Of a stretch of 64,000 bases of DNA, positions 12,701 to 20,961 are shown one piece after another. Each line of letters begins with the position of its first letter. Position 1 is the first letter of the stretch. The translations under genes and the position numbers were made by a program. The notes below the pieces were generated by a model, which ran no database searches, was not told the DNA's origin, and saw only the letters and a list, made by a program, of their open reading frames with translations. Origin of the DNA: Sphingomicrobium aestuariivivum (GTDB taxonomy: Bacteria > Pseudomonadota > Alphaproteobacteria > Sphingomonadales > Sphingomonadaceae); contig NZ_CP102629.1 of the NCBI RefSeq assembly GCF_024721585.1, positions 310,001-374,000 of the forward strand, read 5' to 3'.

Positions 12701-13154
12701 GGTCGTCGATGGCCTCGAAGCCCGGCGCGATGCCCGCCTCCGCGGGAAAGCTCGCCAGCAGCGACTGCGAAAAGGCGTGGATCGTCTGGATGCGCAGGCC
12801 GCCGGGCGTGTCGAGCAGCCGCGCGAACAGTTGCCGCGCGCGCTTCAGCGTCTCCTCGTCGGTACGCTCGCCGAGATTGGCAAGGTCGAGCTTGAGGTGC
12901 TGCGCGTCCATCCGCACCCAGTTGGCGAGCCGCATCGAAATGCGGTTCGACATTTCGGCCGCCGCAGCCTTGGTGAACGTGAGGCAGAGGATCGCGCCCG
13001 GCGACACGCCGCGCAAAAGGAGCCGTAGCACGCGGCTTGTCAGCACCATCGTCTTTCCGGTGCCGGCCGAGGCCGACAGCGCGGCATGATGCGCGGGATC
13101 GGACGCGCGCCCTTGCGCGCCGCCGAGCCGCGGCAAGGGATCGAGCCGCTTCAT
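9753..13154 (-). CDS. addA: Double-strand break repair helicase-nuclease AddA
   Basis: AddA is the UvrD-type 3'-5' helicase and nuclease subunit of AddAB, the alphaproteobacterial counterpart of RecBCD. It resects DNA ends for RecA loading. The 1133 residues begin with Walker A (SASAGTGKT, 28-36). They continue with the Walker B/DEAQD segment VLVDEAQDT, the RLLYVALTRAEERLVI motif VI, and a C-terminal PD-(D/E)XK nuclease core, VLVVDFKTGR. The start is the ATG at 13154, preceded by a GGCGAGGCG stretch. It is separated from addB by about 230 bp that hold a small gene on the other strand. Such separation is unusual, because addB and addA normally abut. Confidence 0.95.
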   Translation of the reverse strand: MKRLDPLPRLGGAQGRASDPAHHAALSASAGTGKTMVLTSRVLRLLLRGVSPGAILCLTFTKAAAAEMSNRISMRLANWVRMDAQHLKLDLANLGERTDEETLKRARQLFARLLDTPGGLRIQTIHAFSQSLLASFPAEAGIAPGFEAIDDRAADRLVTEVLADLASEAAASPLPNDRQFLHDLETMSLRLGQAGATGFLKGCAAFPRGFARLSEKGAIEPWLRVLSELPATGTAEEILAAELFHLDGILFGRLVAANRAWGTATGKGIAERIAAFEAADPGQRAALLPGLADKILKKGTDELCKVSPKQVAADPDYEMLAKEFADWWLPLSRLPDRLVYVEDLAAALRAGERFTQRYGRVKQARGLADFTDLIEWTLDLLAQPGIGDWIRFKLDARIDHVLVDEAQDTNAEQWRIISAMADEFFAGNAETEDRFRTLFMVGDFKQAIYGFQGSQPEQFVAARERFRQRAEDAIAAAVDERPRAFEDLSVSTSFRSSPAVLECVDRVIETVGAGAMGLPDDPPRHFVADHNSDRFGAVELWPAFDFEAEEGGDGAGEENWIDLRDRHYARTLADEVGAMIEQGTRPGDILILLRRRSELASLIVARLFAARVPVAGVDRLFLSRPLAVQDLLAAMRFATQPGDDLSLACLLVGPLIGWSQDELAALAMDREGASLWKSLQRAETRPAMEARRVLDPLLGMADFTGPGAFLEAILSGPMDGRRKLMARLGHDARDPIEELLNAALEFERGETGSLDHFLAAIEADDSEVKREAAGRGDEVRVMTVHGAKGLEAPTVILADATWDPDGPGSRPTVTLPLDDLGEMPLLRPRKAERGPPIAASLEALEAREREEHWRLLYVALTRAEERLVIAGPRPRKRGGGLGPVPEGSWHAAVARALQSMESETLERDWAESDGLVYCTGRAKGSAARALPGEGREIELPEWAKQPAPAEARPPRPLSPSAFEGMDELSFPPATAEQRGAARRGTLVHALLERLPAVPPDRREGTARHWLATTHDVPEAEAADLVAAALGVIEAPEHADLFGPGALAEAPLAATLPDGRVIAGTVDRLLVGEDRVLVVDFKTGRFVPDAREDVPQAYARQMAAYKAALEVIFPGKQVESALLYTAGPLLISMD

Positions 13155-13213
13155 GCCACGCCTCGCCGCGACAGATGCTTTGCAAAGCCGGCATCTGTGC
13201 CTAAGGAGCGGCC

Positions 13214-13384
13214 ATGACCAAGAAGAAGACCAACGCCGCCGTCGAGACGGCGGAGAGCGCCAAGTCCAACAAGAAGAAGATCAAGGCCGCGAGCGTCGCG
13301 GTCGGCGTCGGCTCGGCCGCCATTGTTGCCGCGCTGCTCTACGCCAACCGCCGCAAGAAGTCGGGCAAGCCCAAGGCGGACTGA
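13214..13384 (+). CDS. Small basic single-TM protein, unknown function
   Basis: A 56-codon gene inserted between addB and addA on the opposite strand. It has a perfect AAGGAG 5 nt upstream of the ATG. The product begins with a Lys-rich stretch (MTKKKTNAAV). It has one hydrophobic segment at about residues 25-43 (SVAVGVGSAAIVAALLY) and ends in a second basic patch (ANRRKKSGKPKAD). This suggests an inner-membrane micro-protein with positively charged ends. The stop lies 4 bp from the convergent addB stop. The shape resembles the 118-residue protein at 26930-27286, which also has a Gly/Ala-rich TM followed by NRRNK. I do not recognise a family; reality is supported by the ribosome site and the coherent topology. 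Confidence 0.6.
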   Translation: MTKKKTNAAVETAESAKSNKKKIKAASVAVGVGSAAIVAALLYANRRKKSGKPKAD

Positions 13385-13388
13385 TTTC

Positions 13389-16319
13389 TCAGGCACCGCG
13401 TCCATACCATTCCTCTAGCCGCATCAGCTGGTCATAGTCTCCATAAGGGGCGAAGGCCGGGTTGAGCTTGGCCACGAAGGGTTCGGTGCCGAGGAGATAG
13501 TCTCGCGCCAGTTCGGCGAACTTGGCGCCCGTCTCGGCGACATAGTCGGAGACATCGCCCTTCGTCGCGGCCATGCGCTCGCCATAGCCGCCGCGCGACT
13601 TGGCCATTTTCCAATATTCGAGCGCGACGGGGCTGGTCCCCGCGCCTTCGAAGCCGCCCTCGCGCGCGATCAGGCCGAGCAGCCCGAGCTGCATGGCAAA
13701 GCCCGCGTCGACCGCCTTGCGCTGGGGTGACGAGCCGGTCTTGTAGTCGACGATCGCGAGGCCCCCGCCCTTGCAGCGGTCGATCCGGTCGGCGGTCCCG
13801 TCGAGCATGATCCCCGCGATCATCGCCTTTCCCTTGAGCTCGGCCTTCCACGGCACGCGGCCCGAGGCGCGGTCTTTCTCCACCTCCTCGAGGATGAAGG
13901 CGACCCCCTCGCGCAGGCGCGGGCCCCACAGGGCGCGCAGCATCGGGTGGATGTCGTCCGCGCCGAGCATCTCCTCGAGCGCCGGCATCAGCGCATCGGG
14001 ATCGGCATCGTCGCGCACGATCCAGGCCTCGAGCAGCGCATGGACCCGCGTGCCCTGCCACGCCGCAAGCTTCTGGCTCTCGAGCGGTTCGAGGCTGCGC
14101 AGGCGCAGGATACGCTGGGCGTAGAATGCGTAAGGGTCGGCCTTCAACCGCTCGACCGCGGTGACCGGCAGCGCCTTGGGGCGCTTGTCGGCGGGCGGCG
14201 CCGGCATGGGCTGGCCGGCAGGGCGCACCTCCTCTGGGCGGTCGAGCGCCAGCGCGAGCCGCTGGAGGTCGTCGTCGCGCTTCATCCCGCCGCTGATGGC
14301 TTCGAGCCGGAGCCAGAAGCGCGAGGCGATGGTTGGCGAACGGGCATCGCGCAGCGCCCGCGTCAGCAGCACCTCGGGCGCGCCGAGCGCGCTCATGAAG
14401 TCATGCGCGGCAAGACCGATGCGGCTGTCGAGACCCGGCAGGCCGAGCAGGCGGCGGAGGCGCGGCGCGAGCCAGGGATCGCTGCCGCTGTCGGCGGGCC
14501 AGCTGCCTTCGTTGAGGCCGCCGAGAATCATCAGGTCGCTCTGCAGCAGCCGCGCCTCGAGCAAGCCGAGGAGCTGGACGCGCGGATGCCCGCCATAGGG
14601 CTGGCGTACACTACGCCCCGCCATCAGGCTGCGCAGTAGCGCCTGCCGCTCCTCCGGCGGCACTTCGAAGGAGGCGGCGGCGGCGGACGTTTCGAGCGTT
14701 TCCACGAGCGCCGACAATTCGCGCCCTGCCGCCCCGGTCCACGCCCGCTCGCCTGCGAGGATTTCCAACGCTTCGTGCAGCGCGCGGGCAAGCGCAGCGA
14801 GCGTATTGGCGCCTTCGAGAACCTCCGCAGCGGCCTCGAGCGGCGCGCGGACGAGCGCGAAAGCGGCGCGCTGTTCCTCCCGCTCGAGCCGCTTCGACAA
14901 GCCCTCGAGACCCGGCCCGGGGCGCGGCCCGCGCAGAGCGAGATCGAGCCGTCGCACCTGCCGTAGCCAGTCGCCGCGCTCGGGGCCCTTGCCCCCGACT
15001 AGCGGATGCTTGGCGAGCGCGAGCATCGCCACCGGCGCCCAATCCTCTTCCATCGCCGCGAGGAGGAGAAGGAGGAGCGTGGCCGGCGGGCTCTGGTCGA
15101 GCGGCTGGCCAGCACTGTCATCGACGGCAATGCCCCAGCGCGTGAGGATGGCGCCGACGCGGCGGGCGAGCCCGCGGTCGGGCGTGACCAGTGCGGCGGT
15201 CTTGCCGGGTTCTTCGAGCGCGCGCCGCAGCGCCAGCGCAATCCCGGCGGCTTCGGCGGCGGGGTCGGAAAATTCGGCAGCGCGGATCCCGCCACCGAGA
15301 CGCCGCTCGACCGGCATGAGCTCCTGCCACTTGTCGGTGTAGCGCGCGGCGGTCATCGCATGGGTGATGACGCGGCTGCGTTCGGGCGCGGCGGCGGGCT
15401 CGCCGCGCCGCCTCCAGTCCTGCACCTCCCCGCGCGCCACCGACATGCGGTCGAGCAACAGGCGCAGGTGATATTGCGGATGGCTCAGCATCGTGCCCGA
15501 CGGTTCGGCCAGCGCCTCGCCCTCGCCCCGCACCTCGGCGAACGCCTTCCATTCCTCATCGGGCATCTCGCGTTCACGGGCGAGCGCGGGAAGCACGACC
15601 ATCCCCTCGGGCAGGCGCGCAATGACCTTGAGGAGATGCGCCACCGCGGGGGCGGTGGTGGTGATGCCGGCGGCCACGGTGAAGCCGTCGGGCGGCGCTT
15701 CCTGCCAACGCTTGGCAAGACGGTGGAGGAGGCGGTTGCGCCGCTCGGCGAGGTCGATCGCTCCGCGCTCCTCGAGGATGGTGGGCCATTCGGAGAAGAC
15801 GAGCCCGAGCTTGGCGTAGAGATGCTGCCAGTGCGCCTGCAACTCGCCCGCCTCGGGGGCCAGCGCGCGCAACTCCTCGGGCGTCTTTTCCTCGATGGTG
15901 AGCTGGTCGAGCGCGCGCGCGAGGTCGCGGGCCTCGCGCATCGCCGAGACTGCGCTTCCGCGTGCGTCGCTCCCGCGAAGGAGGCGGGCGAGGACCAGCA
16001 GCCGCTCCTCGGGATCGATCGAAGGCGGAAGCGGTGCCTCGTCGATCGGATCAAGCGCGAGCCCGAGCCGGTCGCCAAGCTCGGCGTCGCCGATCGGCAC
16101 GAGACGCGGAAGGAGGCAGCCCTCGCCCGCCGCGCGCACGAAGGCATCGCGCAGGGAGCGCGCGGCGCGGTTGGTCGGCACGAGAATACGCCCCCGCGCC
16201 ATTGCCAGCGGATCGCTGCCATATTTGTCGAGAAGCCCCGCGACGAGCGCGTCGACGAAGCTGCGGTGCGGGGGAATGGAGAAGACCGTGGGGCGCGTGG
16301 TCCCGTCCGCCTCACTCAT
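13389..16319 (-). CDS. addB: Double-strand break repair protein AddB
   Basis: AddB is the partner of AddA, with an inactivated helicase fold and the second nuclease of the AddAB complex. The 976-residue product has the RecB-type nuclease motif AIVDYKTGSS near residue 885. It also has the family features ILVPTNRAARSLRDAF near the N-terminus and ILGGLNEGSWP in the middle. The frame is open further upstream, but the ATG at 16319 overlaps the murU stop by 8 bp and begins MSEADGTTRP, so it was chosen. The N-terminal Walker A is replaced by PTNRAAR, in line with alphaproteobacterial AddB proteins. Confidence 0.93.
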   Translation of the reverse strand: MSEADGTTRPTVFSIPPHRSFVDALVAGLLDKYGSDPLAMARGRILVPTNRAARSLRDAFVRAAGEGCLLPRLVPIGDAELGDRLGLALDPIDEAPLPPSIDPEERLLVLARLLRGSDARGSAVSAMREARDLARALDQLTIEEKTPEELRALAPEAGELQAHWQHLYAKLGLVFSEWPTILEERGAIDLAERRNRLLHRLAKRWQEAPPDGFTVAAGITTTAPAVAHLLKVIARLPEGMVVLPALAREREMPDEEWKAFAEVRGEGEALAEPSGTMLSHPQYHLRLLLDRMSVARGEVQDWRRRGEPAAAPERSRVITHAMTAARYTDKWQELMPVERRLGGGIRAAEFSDPAAEAAGIALALRRALEEPGKTAALVTPDRGLARRVGAILTRWGIAVDDSAGQPLDQSPPATLLLLLLAAMEEDWAPVAMLALAKHPLVGGKGPERGDWLRQVRRLDLALRGPRPGPGLEGLSKRLEREEQRAAFALVRAPLEAAAEVLEGANTLAALARALHEALEILAGERAWTGAAGRELSALVETLETSAAAASFEVPPEERQALLRSLMAGRSVRQPYGGHPRVQLLGLLEARLLQSDLMILGGLNEGSWPADSGSDPWLAPRLRRLLGLPGLDSRIGLAAHDFMSALGAPEVLLTRALRDARSPTIASRFWLRLEAISGGMKRDDDLQRLALALDRPEEVRPAGQPMPAPPADKRPKALPVTAVERLKADPYAFYAQRILRLRSLEPLESQKLAAWQGTRVHALLEAWIVRDDADPDALMPALEEMLGADDIHPMLRALWGPRLREGVAFILEEVEKDRASGRVPWKAELKGKAMIAGIMLDGTADRIDRCKGGGLAIVDYKTGSSPQRKAVDAGFAMQLGLLGLIAREGGFEGAGTSPVALEYWKMAKSRGGYGERMAATKGDVSDYVAETGAKFAELARDYLLGTEPFVAKLNPAFAPYGDYDQLMRLEEWYGRGA

Positions 16320-17064
16320 CGCGCAGGATCGCCTCGGTCGCGGGAATGGCGGGCGGCGTGCCGACGTCGAACCACAGGCCCTGGTGGACCGCGCCGTAGA
16401 GGCGGCCTTCCTCGATCGCGCGGTCCCACAGCAGGTTGGTCGAGAACTTGCCCTCCGGCGCATCGCGCAGCAGCCGCTTGGACACCAGCTGGATGCCCGT
16501 GAAGACATAGGGCGCGACCTTGTTGGCGACGCGCCGCTTCAACCGGCCGTGACGGTCGAGATGGAAGTCGCCGCGCCCGCGATGATGGAAGGCACGCGCA
16601 TGGGGCACGAGCAGGAGGAGCGCGTCCATCTTGTCCGCGTCCCACTGGCTGCTGAGGAGGCGCAGGCTGTCCGAGGGGCCGTCGACCCAGAAATTGTCGC
16701 TGTTGCAGGAAATGAAGGGGTCGCTGTCGATCATCGGCAGCGCCTTCACGAGGCCGCCGCCTGTCTCGAGCAGGGCCTCGCGCTCGTCCGAAATGGCAAA
16801 TTCCATGCCTTCGCGGGTGGCAAGGTGGCCTTCGATCGCGTCGGGCAGGTAATGAACGTTGACCACGACCTTCTCGACGCCTGCCTCCTCGAGCCGGTCG
16901 AGGACATGGTCGATCATCGGCTTGCCCGCCAGTTCGATCATCGGCTTGGGCCGCGTCGCGGTGAGCGGGCGCATGCGCTTGCCCAGCCCCGCCGCCATGA
17001 CCATCGCGGTCTTCGGCACCTCGACCTCGACCTTCGGGCGCAGCGACAGGCTGGTGCGCTTCAT
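16312..17064 (-). CDS. murU: N-acetylmuramate alpha-1-phosphate uridylyltransferase MurU
   Basis: A 250-residue sugar-nucleotidyltransferase. MurU makes UDP-MurNAc from MurNAc-1-phosphate and UTP, bypassing de novo UDP-MurNAc synthesis and its fosfomycin-sensitive step. The nucleotide-binding signature MAAGLGKRMRPLT lies at 23-35. It is followed by RPKPMIELAGKPM, typical of the family, and DNFWVDGPSD holds the metal-binding Asp. The call as MurU rather than another NTP transferase rests on the gene directly upstream being the AmgK kinase. The two overlap in TGATG (the amgK stop shares one base with the murU ATG), which suggests translational coupling. Confidence 0.88.
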   Translation of the reverse strand: MKRTSLSLRPKVEVEVPKTAMVMAAGLGKRMRPLTATRPKPMIELAGKPMIDHVLDRLEEAGVEKVVVNVHYLPDAIEGHLATREGMEFAISDEREALLETGGGLVKALPMIDSDPFISCNSDNFWVDGPSDSLRLLSSQWDADKMDALLLLVPHARAFHHRGRGDFHLDRHGRLKRRVANKVAPYVFTGIQLVSKRLLRDAPEGKFSTNLLWDRAIEEGRLYGAVHQGLWFDVGTPPAIPATEAILRDE

Positions 17065-18065
17065 CAGCGATACTCCTCCCACGCATCGGCACGCAGTGCG
17101 GGCGGGACGTTGGCGTCGAACCAGGCCTTCAATGGTGCCAGCGAGGGATGCGCGAGGTTGCGTTCGACCAACCCCCACATGCGCGGCTGGAACTTGAGAT
17201 AATGCGGCTTGCCGTCGCGCTTCCACAGGCGGGTGAAGATGCCGAGGATCTTCACGTTGCGCTGGGCGCCGAGCAGTTCGTAGTCGGCGATGAAGGTCGC
17301 GGCGTGCTCGATCCCCGACCGCGTGATGAAGCGCTCGCGCATACGCGCTTCGAGCGAGGGATCGACGTCGCGTCGGGCATCCTGCAGGAGCGAGACGAGA
17401 TCGTAGCCGGCATGGCCCGCGAGCGCGTCCTGGAAGTCGAGCAGGCCGAGCCCGCCCTCCTCGAGCAGCATGAGGTTGTCGGCATGATAGTCGCGCAACA
17501 CCAGCACCGGATGCGCCGCGGTGCGCGCGAGAAGCCCGGGCCAGACCGCCTTCCACGCCGCATCGAAGCTGTCGCGGTCGATGTTCTCGACGCCAAGCGC
17601 GGGCAGGTACCAGTCGACGAACAGGTCGACCTCGCGCTTCAGTGCGTCCTCGTCATAAGGCGCCACGCCGGCGGGCAGCGGCGCCTCGTGAAGCTGCACC
17701 AGCGTATCGACCGCCTCGGCATAGATCGCTCCCTCGTCGCCCTCGCCGGCGGCCAGCACGGGCGCGACGCGCTTGTCGCCGAAATCCTCGAGCAGCAGCA
17801 GCCCCGCCTCGAGATCGCGATGCAGGATCCGCGGCGCGCGCAACCCTTGCGCATCGAGATGTTCGGCGATGGCGATGAAGGGGCGCGAATCCTCATGCTC
17901 GGGCGGCGCATCCATCAGCACGGCGCGACCGTGATCGGGATGGACCACGCGGAAATAGCGACGGAAACTGGCATCACCCGCGAGCGGCAGGATTTCGGCG
18001 CCTCCCCAACCGGCGGCATCGAGGAAAGCGGGCGCCAGCGTGGGCGGGGTCATGGAAACGGACAT
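17064..18065 (-). CDS. amgK: N-acetylmuramate/N-acetylglucosamine anomeric kinase AmgK
   Basis: An aminoglycoside-phosphotransferase-fold kinase of 333 residues. AmgK phosphorylates MurNAc and GlcNAc at C1 and feeds MurU in peptidoglycan recycling. Seen motifs are DASFRRYFRV near residue 27, the catalytic loop RDYHADNLMLL, and the metal motif LLDFQDAL followed by GHAGYDLVSLLQDAR. The ATG at 18065 has GGAAGGA just upstream and overlaps the tsaE stop by 16 bp. The ATG at 18053, with an ATGA overlap, is an alternative but has no close ribosome site. Confidence 0.88.
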   Translation of the reverse strand: MSVSMTPPTLAPAFLDAAGWGGAEILPLAGDASFRRYFRVVHPDHGRAVLMDAPPEHEDSRPFIAIAEHLDAQGLRAPRILHRDLEAGLLLLEDFGDKRVAPVLAAGEGDEGAIYAEAVDTLVQLHEAPLPAGVAPYDEDALKREVDLFVDWYLPALGVENIDRDSFDAAWKAVWPGLLARTAAHPVLVLRDYHADNLMLLEEGGLGLLDFQDALAGHAGYDLVSLLQDARRDVDPSLEARMRERFITRSGIEHAATFIADYELLGAQRNVKILGIFTRLWKRDGKPHYLKFQPRMWGLVERNLAHPSLAPLKAWFDANVPPALRADAWEEYR

Positions 18066-18481
18066 CGTTCCTTCCAAGCTTCCGGCGCGGAGGCTGTCAA
18101 GCGACGCGTGCCCGTCCGAGGATCGGGGTCGATGACCAGTGCAAGTGCATGGTCCCAGCGCCCCGCCTGCTCGGGCCATTCCACCAGCAGCACGGCGTCG
18201 GCGAGGTCGTCGAGGCCGAGCTCGTCGAGCTCGCCTTCCTCCTCGATCCGGTAGAGGTCGGCATGCCAGACCGGCGGATCGAGATGCTCGTAGGGCTGGA
18301 CGATGGCAAAGCTCGGGCTCGGCACCTCGCCCTCGTGCCCCATGGCGGCAAGGAAGCCGCGCGCGAAACTCGTCTTGCCTGCGCCCAATGGCCCCGAGAG
18401 CGTGATCACGTCGCCCGGGCGCACCACCTTGGCGAGCAGGGCGCCGGCGGCCATCGTGGCCTGTTCGTCGGCAAGGATCAT
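18050..18481 (-). CDS. tsaE: tRNA threonylcarbamoyladenosine biosynthesis ATPase TsaE
   Basis: TsaE is the P-loop ATPase that works with TsaB/TsaD to form t6A37 in ANN-decoding tRNAs. The 143-residue product has Walker A GPLGAGKTSFARG at 30-42, SPSFAIVQPY in the switch region, and the family signatures HADLYR and LVEWPEQAG. Its ATG overlaps the stop of the upstream kinase gene in ATGA. It sits in the divL-tsaE-amgK-murU-addB run. Confidence 0.95.
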   Translation of the reverse strand: MILADEQATMAAGALLAKVVRPGDVITLSGPLGAGKTSFARGFLAAMGHEGEVPSPSFAIVQPYEHLDPPVWHADLYRIEEEGELDELGLDDLADAVLLVEWPEQAGRWDHALALVIDPDPRTGTRRLTASAPEAWKERCPFP

Positions 18482-20847
18482 GCCGCCTCTCCACGCGGGA
18501 TCACGAGCGTGACGGCAGTCCCCTCGCCGGGCTTGGACGCCAGCTCGACACGCCCGCCATGGGCCTCGATGAACTGGCGCGTGAGCGGCAGGCCGAGACC
18601 CAGCGCCGCCTCGCCGCGTTCGCCCGGGTCGACGCGGTGGAAGCGGTCGAACACACGCGGTTGCTCGTCGGGGTCGATGCCGCCGCCATTGTCGGTGACG
18701 GTGATCCGCGCCTCCGCCTCGTCACCCTCGGCTTCCAGCGTGATTTCAGCACCGTGGCCGGCATAGTTGACGGCATTTTGCAGGATATTCTCGATCGCCT
18801 CGCGCAGGCGGCGGGCATCGCCCTCGACCGTCCCCGTGCTCTCGTCGATGACGAGGTCGAGCTTTTGCCCCTGTTCCTTCGCGCGCGGCAGGAAGCTTTC
18901 GCCCACGGTGGTCGCGAGCCCCGCCAGATCGACGCGATCCTGCTCGATCTGCAGTGCCCCGCCTTCGGTGCGGGTCAAGTCGAGGACGCGGTCGACCATC
19001 CGGCTCAATCGCTCCACCGACAGGAGGATGGCGTCGAGATATTCCTTGGCGCTTTCCGACAGGTCGCCCGCATAACCCGCCGCGAGCATCTGCGCGAAGC
19101 CGCCGATCGAGGTCAGCGGGGTGCGCAGCTCGTAGCTCATGTTCGCCACGAAGTCGGTCTTGACGCTGTCCGCCTCCTCCAGCGCGCGGGCGCGTTCGCG
19201 TAGCGCGCTCTCGATGCGCAGGCTGTCGGTGATGTCGACCATCGTGACGAGGACATTGCCGTCGGGCAGCGGCACGGCGGCATATTCGAAGCCGCGGCCG
19301 TCGGTCATGGTCATCCGGCCCGAGCCCGCCTGCCGTCCCGCTGTGGTCGAGCGGACGAGTTCGCGGATCTGCGCCGCCTCGGTCGGGTTGACCAGCTTCT
19401 GCGCCATCGCGGGCACCAGTTCGTCGACTCGCGGATGCTCGGACAGCCAGCCCTCCTCCAGCCCCCAGAGGCGCGAGAAACGGCGGTTCCACAGGTAGAG
19501 GCGTCCGTCCGAGGCGAACACGCTGATGACCTCGAAGAGGTTGTCGAAGGTCGCGGCGCGCACACGGAGCAGCGTGTCGCGCGCACTGGCAAGGCGAACC
19601 TGCTCGGTGCGGTCCTCGAGGATGAGGCGCAGCCCGCCATTTGGCAGCGGCTGGCCGACAACGCGGAGGTGGTCGCCATTGGCGAGGATCCAGTCCTCCT
19701 CGATCAGTTCCTCGGTCGCGGTGAACCACTCGCGCCGCTCGGCCTTCCAGCTCGGATAATCGCGCACTTCGGGCACCCGCCCCTTTTCGCGCATCGCATC
19801 GAGCAGCCGGTCGAAGGGAATGCCCTCGTCGAGATCCTCTGTGTCGAGCTGGCTCATCAGCTGGAAGGGCTGGTTGTAGAAACTGAGGCGCCCGTCGGCA
19901 TCGAACTGCGCCGCGCCCGCCGCCATGCGGTCGGCCAGTTCACGCTGCGACTGGATATTCTGCGCCAGTTCGTAGCGCACATCCTCGAGATCCTGGATGT
20001 CGAGCGCAAAGCCCGCGACCGCGCCAGTGGGCAGCGGCACGTCGACGAGGCGGAGCATGCGTCGTTCGCCGCCGATGGTCGCAGGCTGGTTGCGCGAATA
20101 GGGCGCACCCTGGTCGAGCGCCTTTTGCGCGCCCGAGGCGGCGCTGCGCTCGCCGCTCGCGTCGATGAGTTCGGCGCCGCGCGCGATGACGTCGGCGGCA
20201 TCCTCGCCTTCGACCGCGGCGACGAAGGCCGAATTGACGAGCCCGAGGCTCATGTCGGGGCCGCGATACCACATGGGGAACGGCGCGCTTTCGATCAGGT
20301 GCGTCAGGCTGTCGAGCGCATTTTCGGTCTGTTCGAGACGGCGCGCAAGGCGGCGCTTGCCCTCCTCGGCCTCCGAAATGTCGATCATCCACCCGAGGAT
20401 GGCGCCGGGTGTCCCGCCCGCGCCGGTCAGCGCGCCGCGGATTGCAAGGATGCTGCCCTCCTTGGTCTCGAGCGTCGTGTCGAGCGGTTCACCCGAGCGA
20501 CGCGTGGCTTCGATCGAGGCCTCGAGCGCTCCCACTTCCTCTTCGGGAAGAACGCCCCCTGCGGCGAGCCCGGCGAGGCTGTCGGGATCGCGCTCGAGGT
20601 GCAGGAGGTCGCGCAGCTGGCTGTCGAGTTCGACGCGGTTGTCGGGACCGATGACGAGCGGCCGCGCAGGGGAGCGCTCGATCAGGTCGTGGAGCGACCG
20701 GGCGGTCTGGAGGATGGCCTGCGCCTGCCGGACGCGGCGGGCGGCCATCGTGGTCGCGACCAGCGCGATGACGAGCCAGAGGCCGATCAGCAGCGTGAGC
20801 CCCGGAAGCTCGCTCAACGCCCCCGCTCCCGCTGCCAGTGGCGACAA
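18478..20847 (-). CDS. divL: DivL-like multi-PAS histidine-kinase homologue with Tyr at the phosphoacceptor position
   Basis: The 789-residue protein has one N-terminal TM (about 17-36), several PAS-type regions (about 45-560), a DHp domain and a C-terminal HATPase. The H-box reads NMSYELRTPL: the usual His is Tyr572 (codon TAC at 19132-19134). The ATPase domain is intact, with the N-box region ENILQNAVNYA, G1 DNGGGI and G2 GLGLPLTRQF. A Tyr here is the hallmark of Caulobacter DivL, which acts with CckA in cell-cycle control instead of as a normal histidine kinase; length and domain order agree. The start codon appears to be TTG, 7 nt after AAGG. It overlaps tsaE by 4 bp. The DivL call is strong by architecture, but function is inferred. 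Confidence 0.85.
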   Translation of the reverse strand: MSPLAAGAGALSELPGLTLLIGLWLVIALVATTMAARRVRQAQAILQTARSLHDLIERSPARPLVIGPDNRVELDSQLRDLLHLERDPDSLAGLAAGGVLPEEEVGALEASIEATRRSGEPLDTTLETKEGSILAIRGALTGAGGTPGAILGWMIDISEAEEGKRRLARRLEQTENALDSLTHLIESAPFPMWYRGPDMSLGLVNSAFVAAVEGEDAADVIARGAELIDASGERSAASGAQKALDQGAPYSRNQPATIGGERRMLRLVDVPLPTGAVAGFALDIQDLEDVRYELAQNIQSQRELADRMAAGAAQFDADGRLSFYNQPFQLMSQLDTEDLDEGIPFDRLLDAMREKGRVPEVRDYPSWKAERREWFTATEELIEEDWILANGDHLRVVGQPLPNGGLRLILEDRTEQVRLASARDTLLRVRAATFDNLFEVISVFASDGRLYLWNRRFSRLWGLEEGWLSEHPRVDELVPAMAQKLVNPTEAAQIRELVRSTTAGRQAGSGRMTMTDGRGFEYAAVPLPDGNVLVTMVDITDSLRIESALRERARALEEADSVKTDFVANMSYELRTPLTSIGGFAQMLAAGYAGDLSESAKEYLDAILLSVERLSRMVDRVLDLTRTEGGALQIEQDRVDLAGLATTVGESFLPRAKEQGQKLDLVIDESTGTVEGDARRLREAIENILQNAVNYAGHGAEITLEAEGDEAEARITVTDNGGGIDPDEQPRVFDRFHRVDPGERGEAALGLGLPLTRQFIEAHGGRVELASKPGEGTAVTLVIPRGEAA

Positions 20848-20902
20848 GCTGTCACCTTGTTCGATGCCCCGTTCATATCCCTGTCTTAGCAGGGCCGACG
20901 CA

Positions 20903-20937
20903 AAGAAAAAGGGCGGGAAGCCGAAGCTCCCCGCCCT
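20903..20937 (-). terminator. Rho-independent terminator of TonB receptor gene
   Basis: On the minus strand GGGCGGGGAGC, loop TTCG and GCTTCCCGCCC form a strong stem followed by TTTTTCTTT, 25 bp after the receptor stop codon. Confidence 0.88.
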
Positions 20938-20961
20938 CTCTCATTTGCCGTCTAAGCGAGC

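Noticed and set aside
13151-13405. Minus-strand frame of 84 codons covering the addA-addB gap
   Set aside because: Overlaps the + strand 56-codon gene, which has a far better ribosome site and a membrane-protein-like product.
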